Source: Isoetes taiwanensis (taxonomy: Eukaryota; Streptophyta; Lycopodiopsida; Isoetales; Isoetaceae). Taken from it: 64,000 nt of DNA. The translations under genes were made by a program, and so were the position numbers. Under the pieces are notes generated by a model. The model was not told where the DNA came from and ran no database searches. It saw only the letters and a program-made list of their open reading frames with translations. The stretch spans positions 5,458,952-5,522,951 of the forward strand of contig JAJEKV010000005.1 in assembly GCA_021234155.1 (NCBI GenBank), in the 5' to 3' direction. Shown piece by piece: positions 55,006 through 64,000 of the stretch (the stretch's first letter is position 1; each line of letters opens with the position of its first letter).

Positions 55006-55587
55006 ACTCTCACAAATTATAACTCAATCTTCTTTGCAGATTCCTCTTTCATGAAATCCTACTTCTTCATCTAAATGTCCCTAAAAGTACTTGCCATTTG
55101 TGAAATTCCAATAGCAATGTCCTTATCAATCTACAATCTAGATTTCTTTCTTCCAATTGAAAGGAAACTTAACAATAGTTCTAATCAATCAATAAACATT
55201 AGACTTGGGAATATCACAAATGGCATACACGAATAGTTAAATACTTGAAACCAAGTTTACAAAATAAAATCATATAAGAGCTCGTGCAACTTTTCTCGAT
55301 CACTGCATTGAACCCAATGATCTATTTAACATGAAATTCTTCTTATATATAGTTTTGGATCATCGCTTTTCAGCAATCCTTGTATCATATCCTTTGAATT
55401 AGCATGTCGGTTGCTAGATCCATGTATTTAAAAGCACTTGGCCGGGAACACTGTTCACCGAGCTAGGTTCATGGAATAACTATAAATAATGTTTATTTAC
55501 AATCTAAGACCATTGTCTTATACTTTGATATATTCAATGACAAATATATACACATCTCTTTATGTTGAAGCATGATCAATATAATCT
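55006..55587 (-). repeat. Probable 3' LTR of the minus-strand copia
   Basis: On the minus strand, a purine-rich tract GAAGGGGAAGTGAAG (about 55586-55600) follows RNase H, then a probable LTR start near TGATCATGCTTCAACA (55577). A TATA box, CTATATATAAG, lies at about 55348-55358. There is no matching 5' LTR in the window (the 5' half is cut at 58885), so LTR ends are unconfirmed. Confidence 0.5.
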
Positions 55588-55980
55588 TCACTTCCCCTTC
55601 ATTGAATATTCCTGTGCATTTCTATAACAGTGTTCTGCATCTTGAATTTTCATTCTTTCTTTTAATATGTTGAACTTAGGCTCTCTGAGATCTTTATTAA
55701 GTATGTCTGCCACTTCATCCTCTGTGGGAACATAATTCATAGATATAAGTCTTCTTTGAACTATTTCCCTAATAAAATATTGTTTCATTTCTATATGCTT
55801 TGACCGCTCATGAAGCACAAGATTTTTAGTCATGGCAATTCCACTAGCACTATCAGACCATAATATTGTTGGCTCATGACTTCTTACTCCAATTTCTTCT
55901 AGCAATCTTCTTATCCAAACTATCTCTTTAACGGCTAGAGTAATGGCTGAATATTCTGCTTCTGCACTTGATAATGCCAC
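55588..55980 (-). pseudogene. Copia RNase H
   Basis: The open frame of 130 residues starts MALSSAEAEYSAITLAVKEI and contains LWSDSASGIAMTKNLVLHER, KHIEMKQYFIREIVQRR and YVPTEDEVADILNKDL: the standard copia RNase H, with the catalytic E (SSAEAEY) and D (SDSAS) and the end motif ADxxTK altered to ADILNK. It is the best preserved domain of this element and is in place just before the purine tract. Confidence 0.93.
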
Positions 55981-56353
55981 AGTGTTTTGCTTCTTGCATT
56001 TTCAACTCATAGGATATCCTCCAAGCATTACAATATACCCAGATGTAGAATGTTTATTGTCAGCATCTCCACCTCAATCTGCATCTGCATATGCATCAAG
56101 TTTGCAACCTTCATATCTATATGTTATTCCATAATTTACTGTCCCTTTTAAATACGTCAATATTCGTTTTGCTGCTGCCCAGTATTATCTCCCTGGGTTA
56201 TTATTATAACATAAACAACCAATTAGTTTTCTGTATGGAACCTTTTTCATATACTGAATTTCTTCATCTGTAGTAGGGCACATCTTCTGACTGATTTTGT
56301 GGCCTGGCACTAGTGGTGTACTTGCGCTATTGCATTCTGACATTTTAAACCTT

Positions 56354-57617
56354 TCAAGAATAGAATAGACCTTGTATATAATCTGCTTGGCTGAGATTTA
56401 TGACTTTGTCATTTCGATTCCTTATGACCTTTATGCCCAAAAATTTCTTCAACTCTCCTAAATCAGTCATTTTAGACCTGGATTTTAGTAAACTTTTGCA
56501 AGTTCCTAGGCAATCCATATGATTTGAAAACATCACACAATCATCAACATATAATGGTATAAGATAAAACTGCTCATGTTGTTTGAAAACATATAAGTTT
56601 CCATCTCCATTCAATTTGATAAATCTCTGTTTTGTTAAATACTTGTCCATACATTTATACCAAGCTATGGGTGACTGTTTAAGTCCATAAACTGCTCTCT
56701 TAAGCTTCCATATTTTTCCTTCCTTTTCTTCAAATCCCGTTGGAGGCTTCATGTATATTTCTTCTTCTAACTCAGCATTTAGGAAGGCAGTACTTACATC
56801 CATAAGATGAATTCTAGATTCAAAGAATTTGCTAGCGTCAACATCATCCTTATGCTTGCCATTTTCACTATTGGTGAATAAGTATCAATATAATCTACTC
56901 CTTTTTGCTGGGAAAAGCCCTGAGCTACAAGTCTTGCTTTAAATTTCCTTCCACCATCAGGGAGTTCCTTTACCTTGAATAGCCATTTATTCCGTACAAT
57001 ATTTTTATTTTCTGGCGGTCTACAACTTCAAATGTTCCTGTTCATATAAAGGCTTGCATTTCTTCTGTCATTGCTTCTTGCCATTGCTTGCTGCTTTCAT
57101 TCATCATTGCTTCTTCATATGTCAGAGGTACATTGCTATCCATTACAATCATTAATGCTGGGATCATTTCTTCCTCCAAGGTCTCTAATCTTTTGCTTTT
57201 TCCATCATCTTCCCTTCCAAGCTCATCTATCTCAATGCCTTTGTCTGCTAATTCTTTTCTTAGTCTTTCAGCCCTTGACATTCTTTTCCTTTGCCTTGTA
57301 GTGTTTATTTCTTCATGTATTGATTGGTTAGTATTATTCTTCTCTTCAATGCTCCCATTTTCTACCCTATTTTCAGAGATCTCAGCTTTGTCACAATCCT
57401 CTTCATCATTGCTGATTTCTATTTTTTGTTTAATATCCTCCACCCTGTTTGATTTAACTGCTTTTGATAAGACTCCTTTTCTGCCCTTGTATAATTGCTC
57501 CTCTACAAACACAACATCTCTGCTAATTAGTATCTTTCTTTTATTTGGCTCAAATAATCTGTAGGCTTTTGCCTCTTCATCATATCCAACTAAGAAATGC
57601 AACTTGAGCTCTGTCAT
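56354..57617 (-). pseudogene. Copia reverse transcriptase and linker
   Basis: 57617-57042 is the acidic/basic linker ending NVPLTYEEAMMNESSKQWQE and AMTEEMQAF (RT entry). A broken middle at 57040-56810 reads KWLFKVKELPDGGRKFKARL and GFSQQKGVDYIDT in other frames. The frame 56803-56354 reads MDVSTAFLNAELEEEIYMKP, KLKRAVYGLKQSPIAWYKCM, PLYVDDCVMFSNHMDCLG (YVDD) and KMTDLGELKKFLGIKVIRNR. The catalytic aspartates are present, and two or more frameshifts inactivate it. Confidence 0.93.
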
Positions 57618-57671
57618 CTAATTTGCTCCTTAATTCCTCTGGTATATGAACATAAGCTAAGCAGCCATAGA

Positions 57672-58885
57672 TTAAAAAACCCTCATATGTAGGCATTTTC
57701 TTTGACCATAAAGACTCTGGAATTTCTCCATCAATACTAACACAGGATAGTCTATTTTGTATATAAATTGCTGCTTTAAGTGTTTCTTCCCATAGCCTAT
57801 TTGGCAGCCCAGCATGTTTATGGCTCTAACAGCATTTAGGCATGTTCTATTCTTTCTTTCTGCTACCCCATTTTGCTGGGGAGAGTATCTGCATGTTAGT
57901 TGCCTCCTAATCCCTTTTTCAGTGCAAAATGTTTTAAATTTCGTTGATATATATTCGCCTCCTCTGTCAGACCTCAGACATTTAACTTTATAACCTGTTT
58001 CTCTCTCTACTTCAGTGACATACTCTTTGAATGCTCTTAGAGCTTCATATTTTTTTGACAAACAATAGCATTTTGCTTTCCTAGTAAAGTCATCTATGAA
58101 GGTAATGAAGTACCTTTTTCCAGTGCAGCTTCTCACATTGAGGGGAGTACATATGTCAGTATGTACGAGCTCCAAAGGTGTTTCAACTCTTTTTGATCTT
58201 CTTGAAAAAGGGAGTCTTGTACTTTTTCAAATTATGCAACCCCTGCACACAAAGCTCTTTTGCCCTTCATTTATTGCATCAACATATCCTAGTTTGCTTA
58301 ATGCCTTTACATTTTCATATTTGTGTGCCCCAAGCATTCATGCCAAGTTCTTAAGGTTGGGACCGAGACATTATTAATTATTGGGATTGTTTCACATGTA
58401 TCCATTTCAAAAAGATCTCCAACTCTTTTAGCTAAAAAACAGATTGATTATCCTTCACAATTTTGCATACAAGATTGTCAAATATCACTTGATAATCCAA
58501 GTCTACTAATTGACTTACTGAGATCAGATTTTTGACAATAGAAGGTACACAAAGTACTTTTTCAATCTCTACTGGTTTCCCTTGCAAGTCAAACAATCTG
58601 AGCATTCCTGCAGCTTTTACTTCTTTTATTCTTCCATCTCCCAAGCGTATGCTCTTTATACGTTCCTCCTCATCCTTCTTGTGAGCAGATCTGAAGATTC
58701 TATGATTGTTCTTTCAGCTCCCGAATCTACAATGAAAAATGTTTTAGCATTTTGTACCTTGTTCAAATAATTTGAGAAAGCATTAGTTACCTCTTTCTCC
58801 GAGTCTTCCTCTTCACATTCAATGACTGCTACATTGGTATGTGCTGCTTTAGCGCCTCTGCCCTTTCCCTTTTTTAGACTCCAAT
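57672..58885 (-). pseudogene. Copia integrase, gag-pre-integrase and protease trace
   Basis: The frame 58175-57672 is most of the integrase core: VHTDICTPLNVRSCTGKRYF (first D), CLRSDRGGEYISTKFKTFCT (second D) and SPQQNGVAERKNRTCLNAVR (E). All three catalytic residues are intact. The frame 58644-58432 reads VLCVPSIVKNLISVSQLVDL, the block after the protease. The stretch near 58710-58730 reads FIVDSGAERTII, a canonical D-S-G active site, in contrast with D-I-G in the plus-strand copy. The region breaks off at 58885. Confidence 0.92.
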
Positions 58886-60480
58886 TGTGACGTTCGAACA
58901 GATATCGCCCCGGGACATATATCAGATCTTTTCGGTTACGCCATTACCACGCCACCCCTCGACCGACGCGGTACACCGACGTGTAGCCAAGCGGGTAGCC
59001 CTAGGGGGGCAACTTGCAAGGTGTGTGCATTTATTAATGTGCACATTTACCCATGTGCACATTTACCTAGGTACACATTTTCCCATGTGGACACTTTATG
59101 CCACCTAATTAATAAAGGCAAGTGGGCATACCCAATTATCCCACATGCTTAAAAGGATAATTGGAAACCCTAGCCCTAAACCCTTGTCTATTTAGGTAAA
59201 GGAAACCCTAACTTGCTATTTTCGTTCATGCCATTTTAGGGCTCTGTTTTACTTGCTCCAAGAGTCAAACCCGCCTCCCAGACTCTATCTGAGCGATCTG
59301 GCTCATTAGTTTCCCTTCCTAGCTTCATCTTCTAGCAGTTCAGCCGGGATGGTCGAAGTTCGTATGTGAGGGCGAGCCAAGGATCAGGTATTTAGTCAAT
59401 TTAATAGCCTAAACCGCCTCCCAGTCATTAAATCAGTAGGTTTAGCCTATTAAATTGCCCATAGCAGCCATTTAGATCCCCAGATACCAAGCTCTAACTA
59501 AAGAACCTAACTCTATGATATAGATTAGATCTAGTTCTTTAGTTCTTACAGGATGTATATGGATGATGTATCTCTCGTGAACTCATTGTATTGGGAAGGG
59601 GGGTAGAGACCTTAAAGCCTGGTAGTTGATGCTCCTAGTTAGCCTCTTTAGCACACTGTAAATTCGGCCTGTGTACAAGAACCACACCGGGTTGTGGGTG
59701 AAGGGACTAGACTGGCTCACAAGGAGGTTCATGTCCTGACTCATGAGAATGATCTCTCTGGTGTGTAAGGCCTACCGGGGATTCCTGTGGACTAGGTCTA
59801 ATGGCTTCAGCACCGCAGTCGTGGGCATGGACTCGACACTGCAGGTGAGTGATGCGTCACTCTCCATTGGGTTCAAGTCGAATAAGGGCAGTGGCCCTCT
59901 AGTCACCTTGAGTCAGCATGTAGATCTCTGGAGGGAGTGATCCCTACCTGCCCCATCGGAACCGGGGAGATGCAACCCAGGAATAGCCCCCTTGTCTATG
60001 CATCCGGGAACTCTGGTCGCCAGTCCCAACACTTTTCAACCTACTCGCAAAGTGTGCCGCGGGGAGGGGCGGATGGAGTGGACTACCCTAAGCCATGTTC
60101 TCATGCCAGCCAAATCCATTGCCATGAATTCTATCTGCAATGAACTCTGGAGTCCCAAGCCGTCAGTCATCCCCTTGAGTCTGAGCCTTGGGTAGGATCT
60201 CCATATGTGCTGATCTTTGTCTATGCAGATATGTGATGAGCTATCCTTCGAGATGGCTCTGTGATGTTGATGTTGTATACTGACATGTATGTTTACGCTT
60301 CTGCAGCTAGGTAGGCCCTGAGGAAGACAGGGTAAAATGACCCCTTCATTCTTCCCACTGGAACTCATATCAAGGTTGCAGTGATATGTGGAGGGCCCTG
60401 TATCAGTATGGAGCTGGTATGGGGGATGAACTCCTGTTTGTATACGATGAGGGCACCGTATACGAGTAGGGGACGTCACA
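58886..60480 (+). repeat. 1595-bp LTR of another retrotransposon (5' LTR)
   Basis: It begins TGTGACGTTCGAACAG and ends GGGGACGTCACA, giving an 8-bp terminal inverted repeat (TGTGACGT/ACGTCACA). It is followed by one base and then the primer site TGGTATCAGAGC (60482-60493), which fixes it as a 5' LTR. It interrupts the minus-strand copia after CCAAT (58881-58885), the expected target duplication. No coding region is supported inside; the short frames are chance. The 3' LTR is outside the window. Confidence 0.92.
59020..59100 (+). repeat. Short repeats of TGTGCACATTTACC inside the LTR
   Basis: Four to five variants of TGTGCACATTTACCCA about 17 bp apart. They could be promoter-proximal elements of the LTR; the function is unknown. 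Confidence 0.7.
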
Positions 60481-60481
60481 G

Positions 60482-60493
60482 TGGTATCAGAGC
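60482..60493 (+). other. Primer-binding site, tRNA-Met(i)
   Basis: TGGTATCAGAGC one base after the LTR end at 60480. Confidence 0.93.
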
Positions 60494-60704
60494 AATGTTC
60501 TTGGTGACCAAGAGCAAAGCACTGACCATGTTCCCGGTAGTACTAACTTAGTAGGATTCGCAAACCTCGAAAAAGTGGGAAATTTTTTTTCTCATTTTTG
60601 TAGTATGTGCTAAGCTAGTAACAGTTAGAAGAATTGAAAAAAAAAAAAAAAAAACCAAGAAAAAACCGAAGTTGAATAAATTTTGACCTAATGTGGTAGA
60701 GGTT

Positions 60705-60765
60705 CACGGTGCAGACGCTTCGGCCCAAAACCAAAATTTGGTTTTTGCTCCCAGCGCACACCGTG
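60705..60765 (+). other. Long leader hairpin 1
   Basis: The outer stem CACGGTG pairs with CACCGTG. The inner stem CAAAACCAAA pairs with TTTGGTTTTTG. It sits in the untranslated leader, where packaging and dimerisation signals of LTR elements lie. A structurally matching hairpin lies at 60919-60972. Confidence 0.7.
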
Positions 60766-60918
60766 ACACATGGCCATAATTACCTTGAAACATGCTGAAT
60801 TTTAACAAACTAATATGCTAAATCGAGTTTTAAGGTAAGAATTAGCTAGATCTGTATGTTATACCCCTAACAATATGCCTAGAAATCATAAAATTTAGTC
60901 AAAATGCAAATGTCTCCA

Positions 60919-60972
60919 CGGTATGCGCCGGACCAAAACCAATAATTGGTTTTGCTTCCCTGGCGCACACCG
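60919..60972 (+). other. Long leader hairpin 2
   Basis: CGGTATGCGCC pairs with GGCGCACACCG (one mismatch), with an inner ACCAAAACCAA / TTGGTTTTG stem. It shares loop-side sequence and layout with 60705-60765, about 210 bp upstream. Confidence 0.7.
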
Positions 60973-61739
60973 AGATCAATGTTAGTCCCGTGCCTCCCGG
61001 TACATGACTATTCATGCATACTCTGACCACGTCAAGCTCAAGGATCCGCAAATAACCACGGGTCAGCCATCCAAGGCCCTTGAGAAGACCAAGCAACAGC
61101 CTATCAAGAGGCCCGCCAGAGACAAGTGAGGGGTCACCACCGCGTCAAATGGCCCCTCCAAGTGATTCTAGGCACTTCAAGAGGCACCGCCAACATTCCT
61201 CAAAAATCAAGCCTCCTTCCGGAGTCGGCACGAGATCGGTCGTAGTGTCTATATTGGGCCAAAGGCCATTGTACTATATATATGAGTAGAGCTAGCATAT
61301 GAGGGCTAGATGAGTTTTGAGTCTTGTCTCTCTTGGTCTTCTTTCGATTCAGAGCTCATGTATGTTCATCATTGATATCAAAGAAGCATATCATTTTCCT
61401 CTCATTGTTCTTTTTTCTCGCTCGTTTCTTCTTCTTGTTCTTTTCTTGCAAATCAGCGTGACATAGTCCCAGATTCTCCCGTTAGATCCAAGGGTCCTCC
61501 ACAGAGGGCATCTTGCGCAGAGTTCGAACCTGACCCCAAACACCGCCCGGCCGGGCTGGTCTGATTTGTTTTTCCCTTCTTCTTCCATGCCATATGCGTA
61601 GAAAACTTCGCGGAAGAACTTCTTTCCCAGGCAGTCTCGATTGGGCGCCATCATCGGCGGGAAGAGCATTGTGACATGTATGGATCGCTTATGACATTGG
61701 GGAGGCCACATTAGGTCCTAGGGCTCGGTCGAGCCCACC

Positions 61740-63400
61740 CACCCCTCGTGTCATGTCTCGTCCAAATTCTCCACCTCAAGCGTGCAAACATTGCTCCGCG
61801 ACCTCAGTCTCCTCATCACTATCTCCGGCCCTATCCGGCTCCACGCTCAACCTTACTTTCATACCCCAACATGCCTTCATCCATCATTCTCTTACGGCCC
61901 ATCCGCCTCTGCCTTCACAACCATCATCTCCTACGGGTAGGCGGGGATATCCACATGTCTCTTTTGCTCCTCCCGGATTTTCCCTTCCCTACCTTTCCCA
62001 CCCCTTTCCTCGCTTTTACAATCTTACGGACCTCAAACTCCAATGATCGGGCACCTCCAAGACCCCCACCTCGGCCACCCCTTCAAAGGGGTCTTTCCAA
62101 AATCCATACCCCCCCTCCAACTCCACCTCAATATCCTCACTATCATGTTCCGGTCAGCCCAAAGACTTTTACCTCTACCTTTCGGACCCTTAGGTGACTT
62201 ATCCCACCTTTGGCAACACGAAAAGGCAAACCTTTAGACCAAAGTGCTCGGGCCCACATGGAAGAATTTGAGGCTCAAGCTGCCCTGAATGGTCATGCGC
62301 AACCTCAACTGAAATTCCACATCTTTTCCACCACATTGCGTGGCTCCCCTCATCAATGGCTCATGTCCAACAAAAGCCACTTTGGAAACAAGATTGGTCC
62401 GAAATGAAAACTTGCTTTTCTTTCTCACTATGGGACCACGGATGATGATCAACTTCATCTCAAGCAACTCAATGACCTTCAACAAGAGCCCACCAGATGC
62501 CGGGATTTTGCGGACCGTCTTCACATTCTCGCGGCAAACTCAAGGAGTACCCCGAGAGCCAGGATCTTTGGTCCGGTTTCTCCAAGGACTTCTCCGGCCT
62601 ATCGGACTCATGATCGGTACTGCGACCAAGACTTTGGAGCAAAAGCTATCGATCTTGTCAATCACTCGATCAATGTTTCCTCCCCGGGTATGGCTCTTTC
62701 GGAGCTCCCTTTCATTCCACCCGTCCATGGTTCCCCAGGCTCGCTGTTCAACCTCAACACGCCAATCCATAGCCTTGAGGATCTGGTGCCATATCTGCGC
62801 AAATATCAAGGCCACTTGGCGAATGAGTGCAACTCCACCAATGGCCCGCCTCATTGTAAACGCGCAACATGTGCAATCATGCCACCCGGAAGAATGCACT
62901 CGCACTCATCCTACACCTTTCCGGCATAACAAGATGGTTTATCAAGTGCAAACAACACCTCGGCACCAATGCGCCATATCAAGAAATTTTACCACCACTT
63001 TGCGCGAACCTAATCAATCAACTCTATCGAAGAATGTGAGCAAATAACGGGACCCAACACACGTTCTCCTTTTGATCCTTCAAAAGCTTCGGTGTTATCA
63101 CTTTGTCAAGAATGGGGTCATACCACCACGGGCGCGTGTCCTCAACTTCCCTGCCCAGGGTGCGGCTTCGGCACTAATCGGACCACATCGGTCACCTCCG
63201 GCTTACCAACTCGATTGCTAATGGCAAAACAAGGCCCGTCGGGCCTTGGAAGCCACCTCGCTACTCGGCAATCACGCTATCAACTCCGCCCCGCCAATCA
63301 ACCTCGATGGATCAACAAGCCACGGGAAGAAATTTTGGGGCTCTTAATCCTCGGTCCGACCATCAAATTGGGTTGGTTTGGTTTCCACGACGTGCACCCG
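61740..63400 (+). pseudogene. Gag of the LTR retrotransposon at the right edge
   Basis: The N-terminal part (61753-62197) is proline/serine/histidine-rich. The core reads DQSARAHMEEFEAQAALNGH, QLKFHIFSTTLRGSPHQWL and, one frame over, WSEMKTCFSFSHYGTTDDDQ, HLKQLNDLQQEPTRCRDFAD: the FxxxLxGxAxxW..SF..W..L pattern of plant retrotransposon gag. Near 63095 CQEWGHTTTGAC, then CPGCG, is a degraded zinc knuckle. Between the LTR and this gag (60980-61740) I see no coding region. Frame breaks are frequent. Confidence 0.75.
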
Positions 63401-63526
63401 TGGCGCCACGCCCATAACCATTATTCCTAATGGCACGCAACCCCGCCTTTGCGCCGACGCCATTCCTCATCGCGAGAAGACAAAAGGTCCATTTTGCACC
63501 GGACTTGAGAAACTCATGCCGATGTC

Positions 63527-64000
63527 ATGCCTAAAGTTCGCCAAAGCATTTTGAACCTCATGCAAGCCGCCAAGGCCGTGACGTTGGCTAATGTCCATGC
63601 CACCACGAGAGCTCAACAACGACAAGACGCACCTTCCACGCCTCAACCTCCACGCCTCGGACATATCCCAATATCGCCGGAGGTTGACCTACTCAAAGAA
63701 GTTGCCGCTTCTTACCCACGACTCCCCGCACCCGTGGATCCCGCCGATCCTTTTTCTCATGTGCCTCTCGAACTCCAAGAGGAGCTAGCCAAAATCAAAA
63801 TTCCTTTTAAGCTTGGCCACAATTTTGAAACTTTGTCCCCGCTTCTCAAGGACCAGCTTACCACTCCCGAATCGCTTTGGTTGGGGTCATTTGCTACCTC
63901 TACTCCCATACACATGCCACGGCACATCAACAAGTCAATCATGTTCAAATTGACGGAGGTAGCGCCTTGCCAATCTCATCACGGATAAACTCCGCAAAAC
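63527..64000 (+). pseudogene. Linker and start of the aspartic protease (cut by window end)
   Basis: The 153-residue frame 63527-63988 is open: PPRLGHIPISPEVDLLKEVA, ELQEELAKIKIPFKLGHNFE and LSPLLKDQLTTPESLWLGSF. One frame over, near 63950, FKIDGGSALPIS-like sequence gives a DGGSA site, the retropepsin active-site form (D-G/S/T-G-x-A) of some plant Ty3/gypsy elements. With gag upstream this identifies the element as an LTR retrotransposon of probable Ty3 type. Pol lies beyond 64000. Confidence 0.6.

Larger units (their letters stand above)
55588..58885 (-). mobile_element. Ty1/copia retrotransposon, minus strand, 5'-truncated
   Basis: Minus-strand order: end of gag/protease (58.88-58.65 kb), gag-pre-integrase, integrase, linker, RT, RNase H (55588). 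It is the same family as the plus-strand copia next door. It is cut at 58885 by the insertion of an LTR retrotransposon starting at 58886; the missing gag part may lie beyond the window. Confidence 0.93.

Noticed and set aside
61748-62046. Overlapping proline-rich frames at the start of the right-edge element
   Set aside because: Only one can be gag; the other is a shadow of the same CT-rich sequence.
1-64000. CRISPR array, phage, plasmid or bacterial defence system
   Set aside because: No regularly spaced repeats with unique spacers, no bacterial gene organisation; introns, L1 and plant LTR elements show a eukaryotic nuclear origin.

Overview
This window looks like nuclear DNA from a land plant with a large, repeat-rich genome. 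I see no intact host gene, no tRNA or rRNA gene, no CRISPR array and no bacterial operon structure. The plant assignment rests on Ty3/gypsy, Ty1/copia and L1 polyproteins of plant type, on several primer-binding sites of the plant initiator-tRNA-Met type (TGGTATCAGAGC), and on GT-AG introns. A Jockey/RTE-like LINE and a DUF7869-like pseudogene suggest a non-seed plant or gymnosperm rather than a typical angiosperm; that is an inference. Almost every coding stretch is broken by stops and single-base frameshifts.

Layout. 1-8.5 kb: a minus-strand Ty3/gypsy chromovirus (pol about 3.17-6.2 kb, gag about 6.6-7.72 kb, primer site at 7736-7747) with odd inverted duplications of its leader at both ends. 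8.7-11.6 kb: a plus-strand pseudogene of a large DUF7869-like protein (RNase-H-fold transposase-like). 11.9-14.5 kb: a plus-strand non-LTR retrotransposon that is not of L1 type. 14.5-18.45 kb: mostly featureless, with one clean 275-bp MITE (16981-17255). 18.45-25.3 kb: a GC-rich island with two convergent, unrecognised gene-like regions (plus 19.6-22.16 kb with possible introns; minus 22.2-23.9 kb with an intact 316-codon frame), flanked by GC-rich repeats.

26629-46420 is one nested unit. An outer plus-strand Ty3/gypsy element has paired LTRs (26629-27250 and 45793-46420) and a perfect 5-bp target duplication, ATAAA. Its body is split by inverted, tandemly arranged, degenerate relatives of itself (27.26-41.08 kb; LTRs 27281-27901 and 30599-31220). 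One of these was in turn hit by a 4490-bp non-autonomous Helitron (31356-35845), whose empty site survives in the sister copy at 28044/28045. A further segment (38.36-40.23 kb) carries host-gene-like fragments, one resembling the lipid-kinase end of FAB1/PIKfyve.

46.5-51.33 kb: a plus-strand L1 retrotransposon whose six recognised pol stops are all TAG. 51.33-55.0 kb and 55.5-58.88 kb: two copia elements arranged tail to tail. 58886-60480: a 1595-bp LTR bounded by TGTGACGT/ACGTCACA, followed by a primer site, two long leader hairpins, gag and a protease-like DGGSA site, running off the window at 64000.

How the parts work together: they are layered mobile elements, so there is no shared pathway. 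The informative content is the order of insertions, the captured gene pieces, and two families I could not name.
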